From DASZTV01 sp036267875 (GTDB taxonomy: Bacteria; Actinomycetota; Actinomycetes; JAFAQI01), in NCBI GenBank assembly GCA_036267875.1, contig DATAVE010000142.1, forward strand, positions 1 through 26,388: DNA of 26,388 bases. The letters are read 5' to 3'. Each line of letters starts with the position of its first letter. The first letter of the stretch is position 1. Below are positions 16,837 through 24,473 of the stretch, piece after piece. The position numbers and the translations under genes were made by a program. The notes under the pieces are model-generated. The model was not told the origin of the DNA, did not search any database, and saw nothing but the letters and a program-made list of their open reading frames with translations.

Positions 16837-18051
16837 CTATCTAGCCGCACGAGGACGGCGGCCGCTGCGCGCGGCAAAAGCGTCGACGGCCGCGAGCACT
16901 TCCTGCGCCCGCCATACGCGGTCCCGCTGTCTACCGGACGAAGTCAGAACGTCGGCGGCCACCAACGGTTCGATGCTTCGGTAGACGTTCGGCGCAGCGA
17001 TTCTGAGCTCATCGCTGACGAGCCCGACGTTGATCACCGGGTGACGGACAAGCAAGTCTGCGATGCGCCAGGCCCCGGCGTCTCGGCGCGCGCGCACGCG
17101 CTCTCGCCAGTCCAACTGGATCGCGCGCAGATCTTCTACGAGTTGACGACCGTTGTGAATGGCGGCGTACGACGCCGTCGAAACCTGCTGCACGATTGGC
17201 TCAAGATCGCCGTCTCGGTATGAGGTCAGCGCGTCGAAGTAGTCCTCGAGATTTACGAGCAGTCCAGCCGAGACAGGCACGGTCACGTTTCGTGTTAAAC
17301 CCTTGCCGCGAAGCATGGAGTGCATCAAGGCACGACCTGTTCGGCCGTTGCCGTCCGGGAACGGGTGGATCGTCTCGAACTGCGCGTGAGCTATCGCGAC
17401 ATGCGCCAGGACCGGCAAGTCGTCGCGATCGATGAACTGAACCAGATCATTGATGAGCCCTGGTATGCGTTCATATCTCGGAGGCACGAACAGCGCACCG
17501 TGCGGCCCCAGATTGGAGCCGCCGACCCACACCGGCTCCTCCCGCCATTTGCCGGCGATCTCGGGTTCGACATCGCCCAGTAACGCTTGGTGCATCGCGA
17601 GGATCGAGTCGGCGGTTAGGTCATCGGACAGCGCGACCGCAGCTGACATCGCGGCGACATTCCCCAGGATCTGTCGCGCGTTGAGCCGCGATCCTTCACC
17701 AATCTCGGCCTCAGCGATAGCGCGCGCAGACGCACTGAGATTCTCGATTTGGGAGCTAGCCGCTGATTCGGACCTCAACAGCACCGCGGAGAAAGGCGCG
17801 ATCTCACTGCCCATCTCGGCGTCGAAGCGGGCCACCTCGCCAGCGGCGTCCGTTGACATTGCCAGGGTTTCCGGCGGCAAGTCGAGCGTCTGAACAGCGA
17901 TCTCGACGGGAATCGCGGCATCGTAAGGGCCGCGGTGCTTCCTGATTTGGGCACGAGACGCCATGCCCTGCTCAAAGCGGCTCTGCCACGGGAGCTCTTC
18001 GTAGCTCACGGCCGGCCATCTGCCCGAGGTGCGGCGGTTGCTTGGAACCAC
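16837..18051 (-). CDS. Fic family protein, class II self-inhibited, with C-terminal winged helix
   Basis: This is a 404-residue protein. I chose GTG 18051 because GGAG lies six bases before it; TTG 18063 and GTG 18009 are alternatives. The Fic core is complete: HPFPDGNGRTGR at 229-240, with catalytic His229. This supports transfer of AMP from ATP to a target protein. Upstream, SSQIEN at 99-104 matches the inhibitory (S/T)xxxE(G/N) motif, so the protein carries its own inhibitory helix (class II). The N-terminal region (Fic_N-like, EELPWQSRF, then GPYDAAIPVEIA) and the C-terminal winged helix (HPVINVGLVSDELRIAAPNVYRSI) match the common bacterial Fic/DUF4172-like layout. The winged helix suggests DNA binding or target recognition. 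The AT-rich promoter with an inverted repeat lies just upstream. Confidence 0.9.
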   Translation of the reverse strand: MVPSNRRTSGRWPAVSYEELPWQSRFEQGMASRAQIRKHRGPYDAAIPVEIAVQTLDLPPETLAMSTDAAGEVARFDAEMGSEIAPFSAVLLRSESAASSQIENLSASARAIAEAEIGEGSRLNARQILGNVAAMSAAVALSDDLTADSILAMHQALLGDVEPEIAGKWREEPVWVGGSNLGPHGALFVPPRYERIPGLINDLVQFIDRDDLPVLAHVAIAHAQFETIHPFPDGNGRTGRALMHSMLRGKGLTRNVTVPVSAGLLVNLEDYFDALTSYRDGDLEPIVQQVSTASYAAIHNGRQLVEDLRAIQLDWRERVRARRDAGAWRIADLLVRHPVINVGLVSDELRIAAPNVYRSIEPLVAADVLTSSGRQRDRVWRAQEVLAAVDAFAARSGRRPRAAR

Positions 18052-18083
18052 CTTGCGCTCCAAATAACGAAGTTTCTGCCTGT

Positions 18084-18098
18084 TATTATCAGATAATA
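18084..18098. promoter_or_regulatory. AT-rich inverted repeat in the Fic promoter
   Basis: TATTATC and GATAATA are 7-bp perfect arms around a single base. They sit in a markedly AT-rich patch (about 18061-18120) of otherwise GC-rich DNA, 33 bp before the chosen Fic start. On the minus strand the patch contains -10-like TGATAAT and -35-like TTATCA. It is a likely promoter with an operator; the binding protein is unknown and could be the Fic protein's own winged helix. Confidence 0.45.
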
Positions 18099-18188
18099 GC
18101 GGAAGTGATAACAGGGTAACGAAGGTCTTTCACTTCGCGTGGCCGCCTCAGTAGAAATGGCGCCCCAGATCGACCAAGGGTCAGGCGG

Positions 18189-18305
18189 TGTCGCGGTCTG
18201 CCGTCTCGTGTCGTCAAGTTGCGGATTTCCGACGTTTCCGCAGGTCAAGCCCGTGATCACTGATCTTGTCGTGTCGGCCCGTGTCACGGTGCGCCGGCGC
18301 TGCTG
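18189..18305. repeat. Diverged second copy of the phased TGTCG block (copy B)
   Basis: This stretch aligns with 16164-16280 in the same orientation. The 10-bp phased units are kept (TGTCG 18189, TGCCG 18199, TGTCG 18209, TTGCG 18219), as are GTTGCGGATTTCC, CCGCAGGTCA and GATCTTGTCGTGTCGGC. No tRNA fragment accompanies this copy. It lies in the 380-bp gene-free gap 18052-18431, which also holds the Fic promoter and the GACA array. Confidence 0.6.
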
Positions 18306-18330
18306 CGCTCCGTTGGCTCTCGCGGGCACG

Positions 18331-18366
18331 AGACACTAGAAGACACGAAAGGACAGAACTGGACGG
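18331..18366. repeat. Phased GACA array upstream of the small HTH gene
   Basis: GACAC at 18332 and 18342, GACAG at 18352 and GACGG at 18362 are each exactly 10 bp apart. This is nearly the reverse complement of the TGTCG units of copy B, which lie about 120 bp to the left. It sits 65 bp before the excisionase-like gene and could be its control region or an integrase arm array. Confidence 0.45.
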
Positions 18367-18431
18367 AAGACCCCAGTTCGGTCGCTCCTGCCTGCTACGT
18401 TGCGCGGGTCGCACGTCTTGGGAGGACGCCC

Positions 18432-18608
18432 ATGGCTCGAACGGCTGGCGATGTCCTCACCGCGCGGGAGGCAGCCGACTATCTGAGGGTCAGCGTAAAG
18501 ACGCTGTACCGGCTGGTCGCCTCGGGTCACGTTCCGGGGCAGAAGGTCGGGCGCGGCTGGCGATTCCGGCAGGTCGATCTTGAAGCGTTGCTACGAGCGC
18601 GGCGATGA
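18432..18608 (+). CDS. Small excisionase-family helix-turn-helix protein
   Basis: This is a 58-residue protein from ATG 18432, with GGAGGA five bases upstream, an excellent ribosome-binding site. The sequence LTAREAADYLRVSVKTLYRLV followed by GHVPGQKVGRGWRFRQVDLE is a textbook MerR-like HTH_17/excisionase DNA-binding fold: HTH, wing, then the Asp-Leu-Glu helix. Its stop overlaps the methyltransferase start (ATGA), so the two are coupled. It could be the island's recombination directionality factor, a transcription regulator of the methyltransferase operon, or a specificity aid. The coupling favours a regulator. Confidence 0.85.
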   Translation: MARTAGDVLTAREAADYLRVSVKTLYRLVASGHVPGQKVGRGWRFRQVDLEALLRARR

Positions 18609-19855
18609 CGACGCCCATCATTCGGATCGCAGCACCTGACATCGGCGACCTACACGTGCTGCGAGATGCAGCACTAAGTCGAACGCCAGTGTCGATTGGA
18701 CCGCGGCGCACCGCCTCGCCACATGAGTACTACCGCTACCCCGCTCGCTTCGCTCCGGAGTTCGCTAGAGCAGCAATCATCGCGTTCTCGAACCCAGGCG
18801 ACGTCGTCAGCGATCCCTTCGTCGGCGGCGGGACGACCCTCGTCGAGGCGCGCGTCGCGGGCAGGCTCAGCTACGGCGCCGATTTAAATGCCCTCGCCAC
18901 CTTCGTCAGCAGAGTGAAGACGCGGCTGTACAGCGCCGACGACCTGGCTGCGGTGACGTCGTGGGCAGCGCAGTCAGCCTCGAACCCAGGCAGTCATCTG
19001 AGTTGGCCCGCCGATGAGCAGGCGGTCCCGTACTTCCGAAACTTCAGCGACCCGGCGCTAGCCGCCCAGCGACAGGTGCTCTTCGCCGGGCTCGCTGGCC
19101 TGGCCTCTATGCCTACCGGCAAGGCAACGGACTTCGCTCGTTGCGTCCTGCTCCGCACAGCGCAGTGGGGTATGGATATGCGCGGCGAGATTCCATCCGC
19201 CGGAGAACTGGCCCAAGCGCTCGTCGAGAACGCAGCGACGACGTGCCAGGCAGCTCGCGAAGCGACTCGCAGGTACCGGTCTGCCGACCAGAGAGTGTCC
19301 GCCGTCGGTCTTCCGCGCTGCCTGGTGCTAGACCAAGGGCTTCCGGGTGTCGCTCGCCACAGCGCGTTGGCCCGGCATCCGGCGCCTCGGCTGGTGCTTA
19401 CCTCTCCGCCTTACCCAGGCGTCTACGTCAACTATCACCGTTGGAAGGTACGCGGGCGCCTTGAGACGCCACTCCCCTACTTCATCGCCGGACAGAGCGA
19501 CGGCCACGGAATCGGCCACTACACGATGGCCGCCCGCAGTGACCGGACTCAGGCAAGTTACTTCGCCCGCCTCGAGGCCGCGTTCCGCGATGTTGCGGCG
19601 TTGTGCGATGCGCAGACGTGGGTCGTGCAGATGGTCGGCTTCAACGATGTCGACAACCAGTTGCATCGTTACCTCGCAACGATGCACCGAGCGGGATTCA
19701 GCGAGGTGACGTTCGGCCATCTCGCGACGGATGCTGACGGGCGTTTGTGGCGCGACGTTCCGGGACGTCGTTGGTGGGCGCGCGCCGGCGGCCGCTCCGA
19801 AATCGTGCAGCACACGGCTCGCGAGGTGGTGCTGATCCATCGGCTGCGCCCGTAG
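18605..19855 (+). CDS. DNA methyltransferase (TSPPY type, N4-cytosine/N6-adenine class)
   Basis: This is a 416-residue protein. The catalytic motif IV is TSPPYPGVY (266-274), the form usual for N4-cytosine or N6-adenine amino-methyltransferases. The S-adenosylmethionine-binding motif I is DPFVGGGTTLVEA (70-82). Motif I precedes motif IV, unlike the common beta-class order. YRYPARFAPEFARAAI before motif I resembles the start of MTases that are found without a fused recognition domain. The region between the motifs (about 100-260) is helical and may hold target recognition. It overlaps the small HTH gene upstream, and its stop is only 2 bp from the end of the convergent GHKL ATPase. The pairing suggests a modification arm of a defence system. 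Confidence 0.88.
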   Translation: MTTPIIRIAAPDIGDLHVLRDAALSRTPVSIGPRRTASPHEYYRYPARFAPEFARAAIIAFSNPGDVVSDPFVGGGTTLVEARVAGRLSYGADLNALATFVSRVKTRLYSADDLAAVTSWAAQSASNPGSHLSWPADEQAVPYFRNFSDPALAAQRQVLFAGLAGLASMPTGKATDFARCVLLRTAQWGMDMRGEIPSAGELAQALVENAATTCQAAREATRRYRSADQRVSAVGLPRCLVLDQGLPGVARHSALARHPAPRLVLTSPPYPGVYVNYHRWKVRGRLETPLPYFIAGQSDGHGIGHYTMAARSDRTQASYFARLEAAFRDVAALCDAQTWVVQMVGFNDVDNQLHRYLATMHRAGFSEVTFGHLATDADGRLWRDVPGRRWWARAGGRSEIVQHTAREVVLIHRLRP

Positions 19856-19857
19856 CG

Positions 19858-22323
19858 CTATTCGTCTTCGAGACCACCAACGGCCTGGAGCATCGGTATC
19901 AGCACGCCGCCAAGCGCCCTGCTGGTGTGCAGCACCTGCTGGTCGATCGGTGGTCCGTCGTCCGGGCTGGGCTGTTTGTCATGGTCTTGGATCAGCGAAA
20001 GGCCGACCAGCACAAACCCATAGATGAACTGCTTATGGATCAACTCGGCGTTGTCCGGGCGCTCCTTCTGACAGGACAGGAGGTACTTGTTGTCGGTGTT
20101 GATGAAGAAGTCGTACACGGGGGCCAACTCGTCGCTCTCCGTGCCGACGTGGACGACCTTCAGGACGCTGCACTCATCGAAGTCGTGCAAACCCCAGTCG
20201 GCCTGCGGCACGGTGGTGATGTTGGGCAACGTAAGGGTGGAGCCACCACCTCCGCTCGTGCCCTTTCCCGTGTTGTGGTTCTTTGACTTGCCGCCTCCAC
20301 CTCCGCCACTACTCGCGGCGACGACATCCAAGGTCAACGGCATGGCGAACGCGTCGAAGCGAGCCGGATCTGTGACTTCGATCAGGTACTCCAGCGTGTC
20401 ACCGACGGCGGTGCCCTCCGGCAGCGCGTCGAAGGCGAGGTGCGCGATACCGGCTTTCGGTCCGGTAGTGGTCCACCCGCCAGCGTCTTCCCATTTGCTG
20501 TCGACCTTTCGGCGTACGTTCCATGCTCCGGGTTCGTGGTCGCGAATGAAGTACGCGTCCTCGGCGTCGGTTTCGAGAGTCACGCGAGTGCGCGGGCCGA
20601 GTTGGGCGGTGCGGCGCAGTTCCTCGCCGTCCTTGCGGTCCTTAAAGCGAAAGAAGTCGGGGTACCGCTTTCCAACGAACCTCCCGGAGCTACCCGCGCC
20701 ACCACCACCATGACCTTCGCCGTTCGGAGGGAACGGCGAAGGAAGACTCTGCCCCAGCAAGAAGAGCTTCGAGAGAGTCGGGTTGCTCTTCATCAGGTCC
20801 TGCAAGACATCGTTGAGTGGCTTGTCGTCCGCGAGCTTTTCTTGAATCGCCTTCTGGCGACGCTGCATCTGAAGGGTGCGTAGCGTGGCGTTGTCATGCA
20901 GGAAGCTCTCGAGCTTCGCCTCGAGCTGGCGCGACAAGGCGTTGACGCTGAGCCGATCCCGGCTGTTCATGAAGAGGTCCTCGCGGGTTTGCCCGTCGAT
21001 CTGACTGCAGTCCGCATACACGAGCACCGAGTCCGCGAGGTAGCTGAGGTTGACCTTGTTGCGGGTGAAGAAGTCAGTACTGAAACTGCCGTGCATCTGC
21101 CCGTTGATGCCGAAGACCACACCGCTGGACCTGCTTCGGTACTGCCGGGCGATCTTCTTGTCTCTGAACACGTACACCCGCAACTTGATCTGCGTGCTGT
21201 CGTCGAGCGCGATGACGCCGCCGATCGGCTCTTCAGTTTCCAACTTGTCAGCCTTGTCGCGGTCGAGTCGAGCGACGAGCCCCAAGGCATTGGTCTCGAA
21301 ACTTCCCGTGTGCCCCTTGTATCCGGGCCGGCATTCGTAAACACGGATAGGCAGCGCCAACTCAGGAAGTCCGACATCGATGCGCCGCAGCAGACCGTCG
21401 TCGGAGAACACGATGTTGGACTTGGTGCCTTGCCAGGTGTACTCGTACAGCTTGATCAACGAGCCGTACGGTGCGGTGCGGTGATAGGCGGACCGAAGAC
21501 CCTTGCCCACCTCGGGGAACAAAGGAAGTTCGTCGGCGGCGAACGACAGGACTCCCTGCTGCTGCTCGCCGGGAAGCACCACGGGTGCGAGGTAGGCGTA
21601 CACCGAGCTCTTCGCTCCCGCGGTTGGCGCCATGCGCCGCACCACAGTGAAGCCCCACTGCTCGTCGCGGGCACTGTGGCCGGCGCCGATCAAGGCAGGG
21701 TTGCGCCTGGAGACGACAAGTTGCAGCTCGCAGAACCGAAGCGCGCCGGTGCCGCCCATGTTGAACTTTCCCTGAACGAACGGGATGCGCAGTTTGTTGT
21801 TGCTCTTTAGCGACATGAAGGTCGCGGGGAAGTCGTCGGGGGTTTGACCCTCGCCTTGATCGGCCACGGTCAGGCTCGGCTGCCCTGCGTTGGGCATGTT
21901 TCCGGTGGCAGCGATCGTCAGCCGGCGGCCTTCCTCGGTGGATTTTGAATCCGGCCAGTCGGCGATCCTGCCGTCGCCGTCCTTCGGGTGCTGCTTGCCC
22001 TCGAAGAACCGCGCCACGGCGGACCGCATCGATTGCGGCGCGTCCACACCCTCCGGGTCGACGCCCGCGATCCTGCAGGCGTTGGTGAGACGTGCATCGA
22101 CAGCGTTTATGAGCTTCTCGATGAGAGCGGCGACAGCGTCGGCTTGCTGGTTGCCGATACTCGAGTAGTTCATCTCGGTGTCACTGAACAAGCGCCACGC
22201 GCTCAGGTCGTCCCATAGCCCGCAGCCTTGAAGAATCGTTGTCACTTCGGTGGCGGTATCGGCCTGGAGCAGTTTCAGGCAGAGTTCCTTGGCCTGAACT
22301 GCCGTCAGAGTTGTCGCGGTCAT
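19858..22323 (-). CDS. GHKL (Hsp90/MutL/MORC-like) ATPase, large, unknown C-terminal domains
   Basis: This is an 821-residue protein from ATG 22323, which overlaps the upstream stop (ATGA); the longer open frame upstream is not coding. The GHKL fold shows an N-box (ALIEKLINAVDARL, Glu69/Asn73), LTVADQGEGQTPDDF (DxGxG at 155-159) and the glycine-rich lid GKFNMGGTGA (185-194). Middle parts (about 230-450) may be a transducer domain. Residues about 455-520 are helical and charged. A Gly-rich stretch near 534-546 leads to a beta-rich, Ig-like domain (to about 670). A second Gly/Ser linker (671-695) follows, then a C-terminal domain (about 700-821) ending in long helices. I see no nuclease motif. 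GHKL ATPases are known in restriction-modification neighbourhoods, and the adjacent methyltransferase fits that. Confidence 0.85.
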   Translation of the reverse strand: MTATTLTAVQAKELCLKLLQADTATEVTTILQGCGLWDDLSAWRLFSDTEMNYSSIGNQQADAVAALIEKLINAVDARLTNACRIAGVDPEGVDAPQSMRSAVARFFEGKQHPKDGDGRIADWPDSKSTEEGRRLTIAATGNMPNAGQPSLTVADQGEGQTPDDFPATFMSLKSNNKLRIPFVQGKFNMGGTGALRFCELQLVVSRRNPALIGAGHSARDEQWGFTVVRRMAPTAGAKSSVYAYLAPVVLPGEQQQGVLSFAADELPLFPEVGKGLRSAYHRTAPYGSLIKLYEYTWQGTKSNIVFSDDGLLRRIDVGLPELALPIRVYECRPGYKGHTGSFETNALGLVARLDRDKADKLETEEPIGGVIALDDSTQIKLRVYVFRDKKIARQYRSRSSGVVFGINGQMHGSFSTDFFTRNKVNLSYLADSVLVYADCSQIDGQTREDLFMNSRDRLSVNALSRQLEAKLESFLHDNATLRTLQMQRRQKAIQEKLADDKPLNDVLQDLMKSNPTLSKLFLLGQSLPSPFPPNGEGHGGGGAGSSGRFVGKRYPDFFRFKDRKDGEELRRTAQLGPRTRVTLETDAEDAYFIRDHEPGAWNVRRKVDSKWEDAGGWTTTGPKAGIAHLAFDALPEGTAVGDTLEYLIEVTDPARFDAFAMPLTLDVVAASSGGGGGGKSKNHNTGKGTSGGGGSTLTLPNITTVPQADWGLHDFDECSVLKVVHVGTESDELAPVYDFFINTDNKYLLSCQKERPDNAELIHKQFIYGFVLVGLSLIQDHDKQPSPDDGPPIDQQVLHTSRALGGVLIPMLQAVGGLEDE

Positions 22324-22853
22324 TGGGCTTCCGCCTCCGCGAGCACGGCACGACCAGCATCCGTGACCGCCCAGATCCCGCGAGGGGCATCCTTGATGAG
22401 GTAGCCGCGTTCGATGAGGCGTAGGCGAACGAACTGCAGCCGGGACTGCCAGCGAACCGCACCCGACGTGAGGTTCTCGAAGTCCGCGGGCATCAGCTCG
22501 TCCTTCATCTCTCGGCCGACCGCATCTACGATCTCGCGGTATGGGGCTTGTCCGCCAGCGTCGACTAGCGCCTTGAGTAGCGGGCGTTCGTAACGCTCCT
22601 CCGGAAGCAAAGTGCCGGAGGCTGCGCGAGTCCGCTTCGGTGAACTCGTTCGGCGCTGCCGTCCCTGCCGACGGCCCACGACCGACTGCGCGATTGCGGG
22701 CTCCTGGATACGGCTGTCCGGTACGCGAGCCTCGCCTTGATGATCGAGGCCCAGCAGGCGGCGCAGCACCGTGTTTGGTGTGTCCACGAACGGTTCCGCA
22801 GCGGCCTTCAGACACTCGAATACGTCGGCGTCCACGTCGATGCTGATACTCAT
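22320..22853 (-). CDS. Winged-helix protein with Mrr N-terminal-like domain, no nuclease domain
   Basis: This is a 177-residue protein from ATG 22853. The N-terminal 36 residues (SISIDVDADVFECLKAAAEP, then TVLRRLLGL) look like a SeqA-N or ribbon-helix-helix type dimer module. A basic, Arg-rich linker (about 58-78) follows. Residues 82-177 (LLPEERYERPLLKALVDAGG, later RLRLIERGYLIKDAPRGIWA) match the Mrr_N winged helix that in Mrr precedes the restriction nuclease. Here the protein stops after this domain. Its stop overlaps the GHKL start, so the two are coupled. It probably binds DNA, either as repressor of its own operon or as targeting subunit for the ATPase. Confidence 0.82.
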   Translation of the reverse strand: MSISIDVDADVFECLKAAAEPFVDTPNTVLRRLLGLDHQGEARVPDSRIQEPAIAQSVVGRRQGRQRRTSSPKRTRAASGTLLPEERYERPLLKALVDAGGQAPYREIVDAVGREMKDELMPADFENLTSGAVRWQSRLQFVRLRLIERGYLIKDAPRGIWAVTDAGRAVLAEAEAQ

Positions 22854-22938
22854 TGCAACCTGGTTTCTTGGTCCACCTATCTGATTGCAAGTACCGTAGC
22901 AAGTTATCAACACTCATTACAAGTGACTTTGCAATGTT
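22848..22938. promoter_or_regulatory. Three 11-bp repeats every 32 bp over the winged-helix gene start
   Basis: ACTCATTGCAA (22848-22858), TCTGATTGCAA (22880-22890) and ACTCATTACAA (22912-22922) begin exactly 32 bp apart, about three helical turns. An inverted TTGCAATG is at 22930-22937. The first copy includes the ATG of the gene at 22853. On the minus strand TTGTAA (22917-22922) and TACGGT (22893-22898) are 18 bp apart and could be the promoter hexamers. The layout suggests autoregulation by the encoded DNA-binding protein. Confidence 0.6.
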
Positions 22939-23303
22939 CTTTGGAGTCACCATCCGAATAGCGGGACTTCCAACGCTGCGCGGGCGGCAGAGCGTTGTCG
23001 AGATGTGGCGGTGTGATCTGGCGCGATGTCCCGCGCCTCCCTGTCGCAACGCACAGGACAGATTTCGGTCGTTCGCAGATCGTCGGGCGGACGCATGGGC
23101 TATCGCGCTAAGCGCCGATACCACTGTGTCTGGCTGGCTGGCTGGCTTAGTGCTGGCTCGCGAAAGCAGGTAACGCCCGCAAGAACTCGATCCGGCGCTA
23201 GGGCGCGGCACTTGGTCAGAACTGAGGGCGCGCCACCAGGTCGGCCGCGTCAAGAACCAGCGCGAGCGCGATTCGACCGTCAGTGATCCCCGCACGGCGG
23301 TAG
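22939..23303. other. Gene-free stretch between the winged-helix promoter and the integrase remnant
   Basis: I find no supportable gene here. Short open frames exist on both strands but lack ribosome-binding sites and family motifs. A plus-strand frame at about 23228-23335 (ending RTAVALSHGQDRRLG) could be a frameshifted continuation of the integrase remnant, because a Val-Ala-Leu stretch is common at that place in integrases. This is weak. Confidence 0.4.
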
Positions 23304-23636
23304 CCCTCTCGCACGGGCAAGACCGCCGTCTGGGCTAACACCGACGGGCGTGTCTTCACCCGGAGCGATGGCGCTGCGCTGATCCCTGAAGGCGTGTCCC
23401 GAAACTTCAGGGCGCTCTCGGCCGCGGCCGGCGTGCCGGTCATTCGCTTTCATGACTTGAGGCACACCAGCGCGAGTCTGGCGCTGGCCGGGGGCGTACC
23501 GATGCGCGTCGTCTCCGACCGCCTCGGTCACAGCACCATCGCGATCACCAGCGACCTCTACACCAAGGTCTACGACGAAGTCGCCAAAGACGCCGCGGAA
23601 CGAATCGCAAAGATGCTCCGCGCGGACACCTCCTGA
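23304..23636 (+). pseudogene. Tyrosine recombinase/phage integrase remnant (C-terminal part)
   Basis: From the in-frame TAG at 23301 the frame is open to 23636 and encodes the C-terminal half of an integrase catalytic domain. GRVFTRSDGAALIPEGVSRNF leads to RFHDLRHTSASLALAGG (the H-x-x-R box), RLGHSTIAITSDLYTKV (the box with the second His and the nucleophile Tyr) and a helical tail. The first catalytic Arg box, the N-terminal core-binding domain and the arm-binding domain are absent. The only start available is GTG 23394, giving an 80-residue fragment. It is surely the remains of the enzyme that inserted the island; the remaining part cannot recombine alone. Confidence 0.85.
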
Positions 23637-23678
23637 GCCCGCACTCACCTCGCGTCGAAAACGCAGACAATCAACGCC

Positions 23679-24473
23679 ATGAGCGCCGACGCCAGTGACG
23701 GCTACGCCCCGATCTTCGCGTCGCTCCGTCCGCTGTACGACCGAATGATGGCGGACGGCGATCGCCGCTACTCGGTGTCACATGCCGGAGCCGCGCACCT
23801 CGCGCATGGATGGTTCATGCGGGTGCAGCGCAGCGTGGACGCAATCCTGCTCCTGGGCCGGCACGGCGCAGCCGACATCGTGCCGCCGCTGTCCCGGTCA
23901 GTGATCGAGCACTGCCTCGCCTTGAGATGGTTCGCCGCTGAGGGGGACAAGGTGCTTGACGCGATTGGCCGCGGACATCGCGAAGTCACGGCGCGGCAGC
24001 TGACGGCGGTGGCTGAAGCGGGCTGGACGTCCGTCTCCCAGACAGACCTCCAGGCGGTAGTGGACGAGATTGATGCCCTTGGCCTGGACTCCTCAACCGA
24101 CCACCTGTTGCAGTTCAGGGCGCGCTGCGATGCGTACGGCGACGGCAACGAACTTCCTGAGTATTACGCGACCACGATGCGGTCTCACCCAACGCATCAG
24201 TCTGCGGCCACATACTGCCTTCCGCCGTCGGAATCGGAATCGGGAAGGCTCGTACTCCTCAGCGGTCCTCGTGAGCCGGGTCTTCCGCAGTTGCCCTTCG
24301 CAACCACGCATTTGCTCGAAGCACTCCTGATGGTCCGGGAACTCTTCGACCCGCGACCGTGGCGAAACGAGCTAGTAGACGGTTTGGCCTCATTTCGGGC
24401 CGTTACCGACGCTGTTCGCGCACAGAATGGTCTTCCGCCAGCTGAGTGGGGCGACTTTCAGGTGCCAAGTTGA
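23679..24473 (+). CDS. Helical protein, DUF5677-like, first of a three-gene set
   Basis: This is a 264-residue protein from ATG 23679; no clear ribosome-binding site is seen. It is predominantly helical, with HGWFMRVQRSVDAILLLGRHG and PPLSRSVIEHCLALRWFAAE. That pattern (a buried Arg-Ser/Ala-x-x-Glu-x-x-x-x-x-Trp helix) resembles DUF5677-type proteins, whose role is unknown and which are often found in accessory regions. The middle is acidic and the end (LPFATTHLLEALLMVRELF) is again helical. The next gene most likely starts at TTG 24470, overlapping its stop. The family call is from memory of the pattern and is tentative. Confidence 0.72.
   Translation: MSADASDGYAPIFASLRPLYDRMMADGDRRYSVSHAGAAHLAHGWFMRVQRSVDAILLLGRHGAADIVPPLSRSVIEHCLALRWFAAEGDKVLDAIGRGHREVTARQLTAVAEAGWTSVSQTDLQAVVDEIDALGLDSSTDHLLQFRARCDAYGDGNELPEYYATTMRSHPTHQSAATYCLPPSESESGRLVLLSGPREPGLPQLPFATTHLLEALLMVRELFDPRPWRNELVDGLASFRAVTDAVRAQNGLPPAEWGDFQVPS

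Noticed and set aside
22324..23295. Minus-strand extension upstream of the GHKL ATPase
   Set aside because: It runs out of frame through the winged-helix gene and its promoter; the coupled ATG at 22323 fits the family start.
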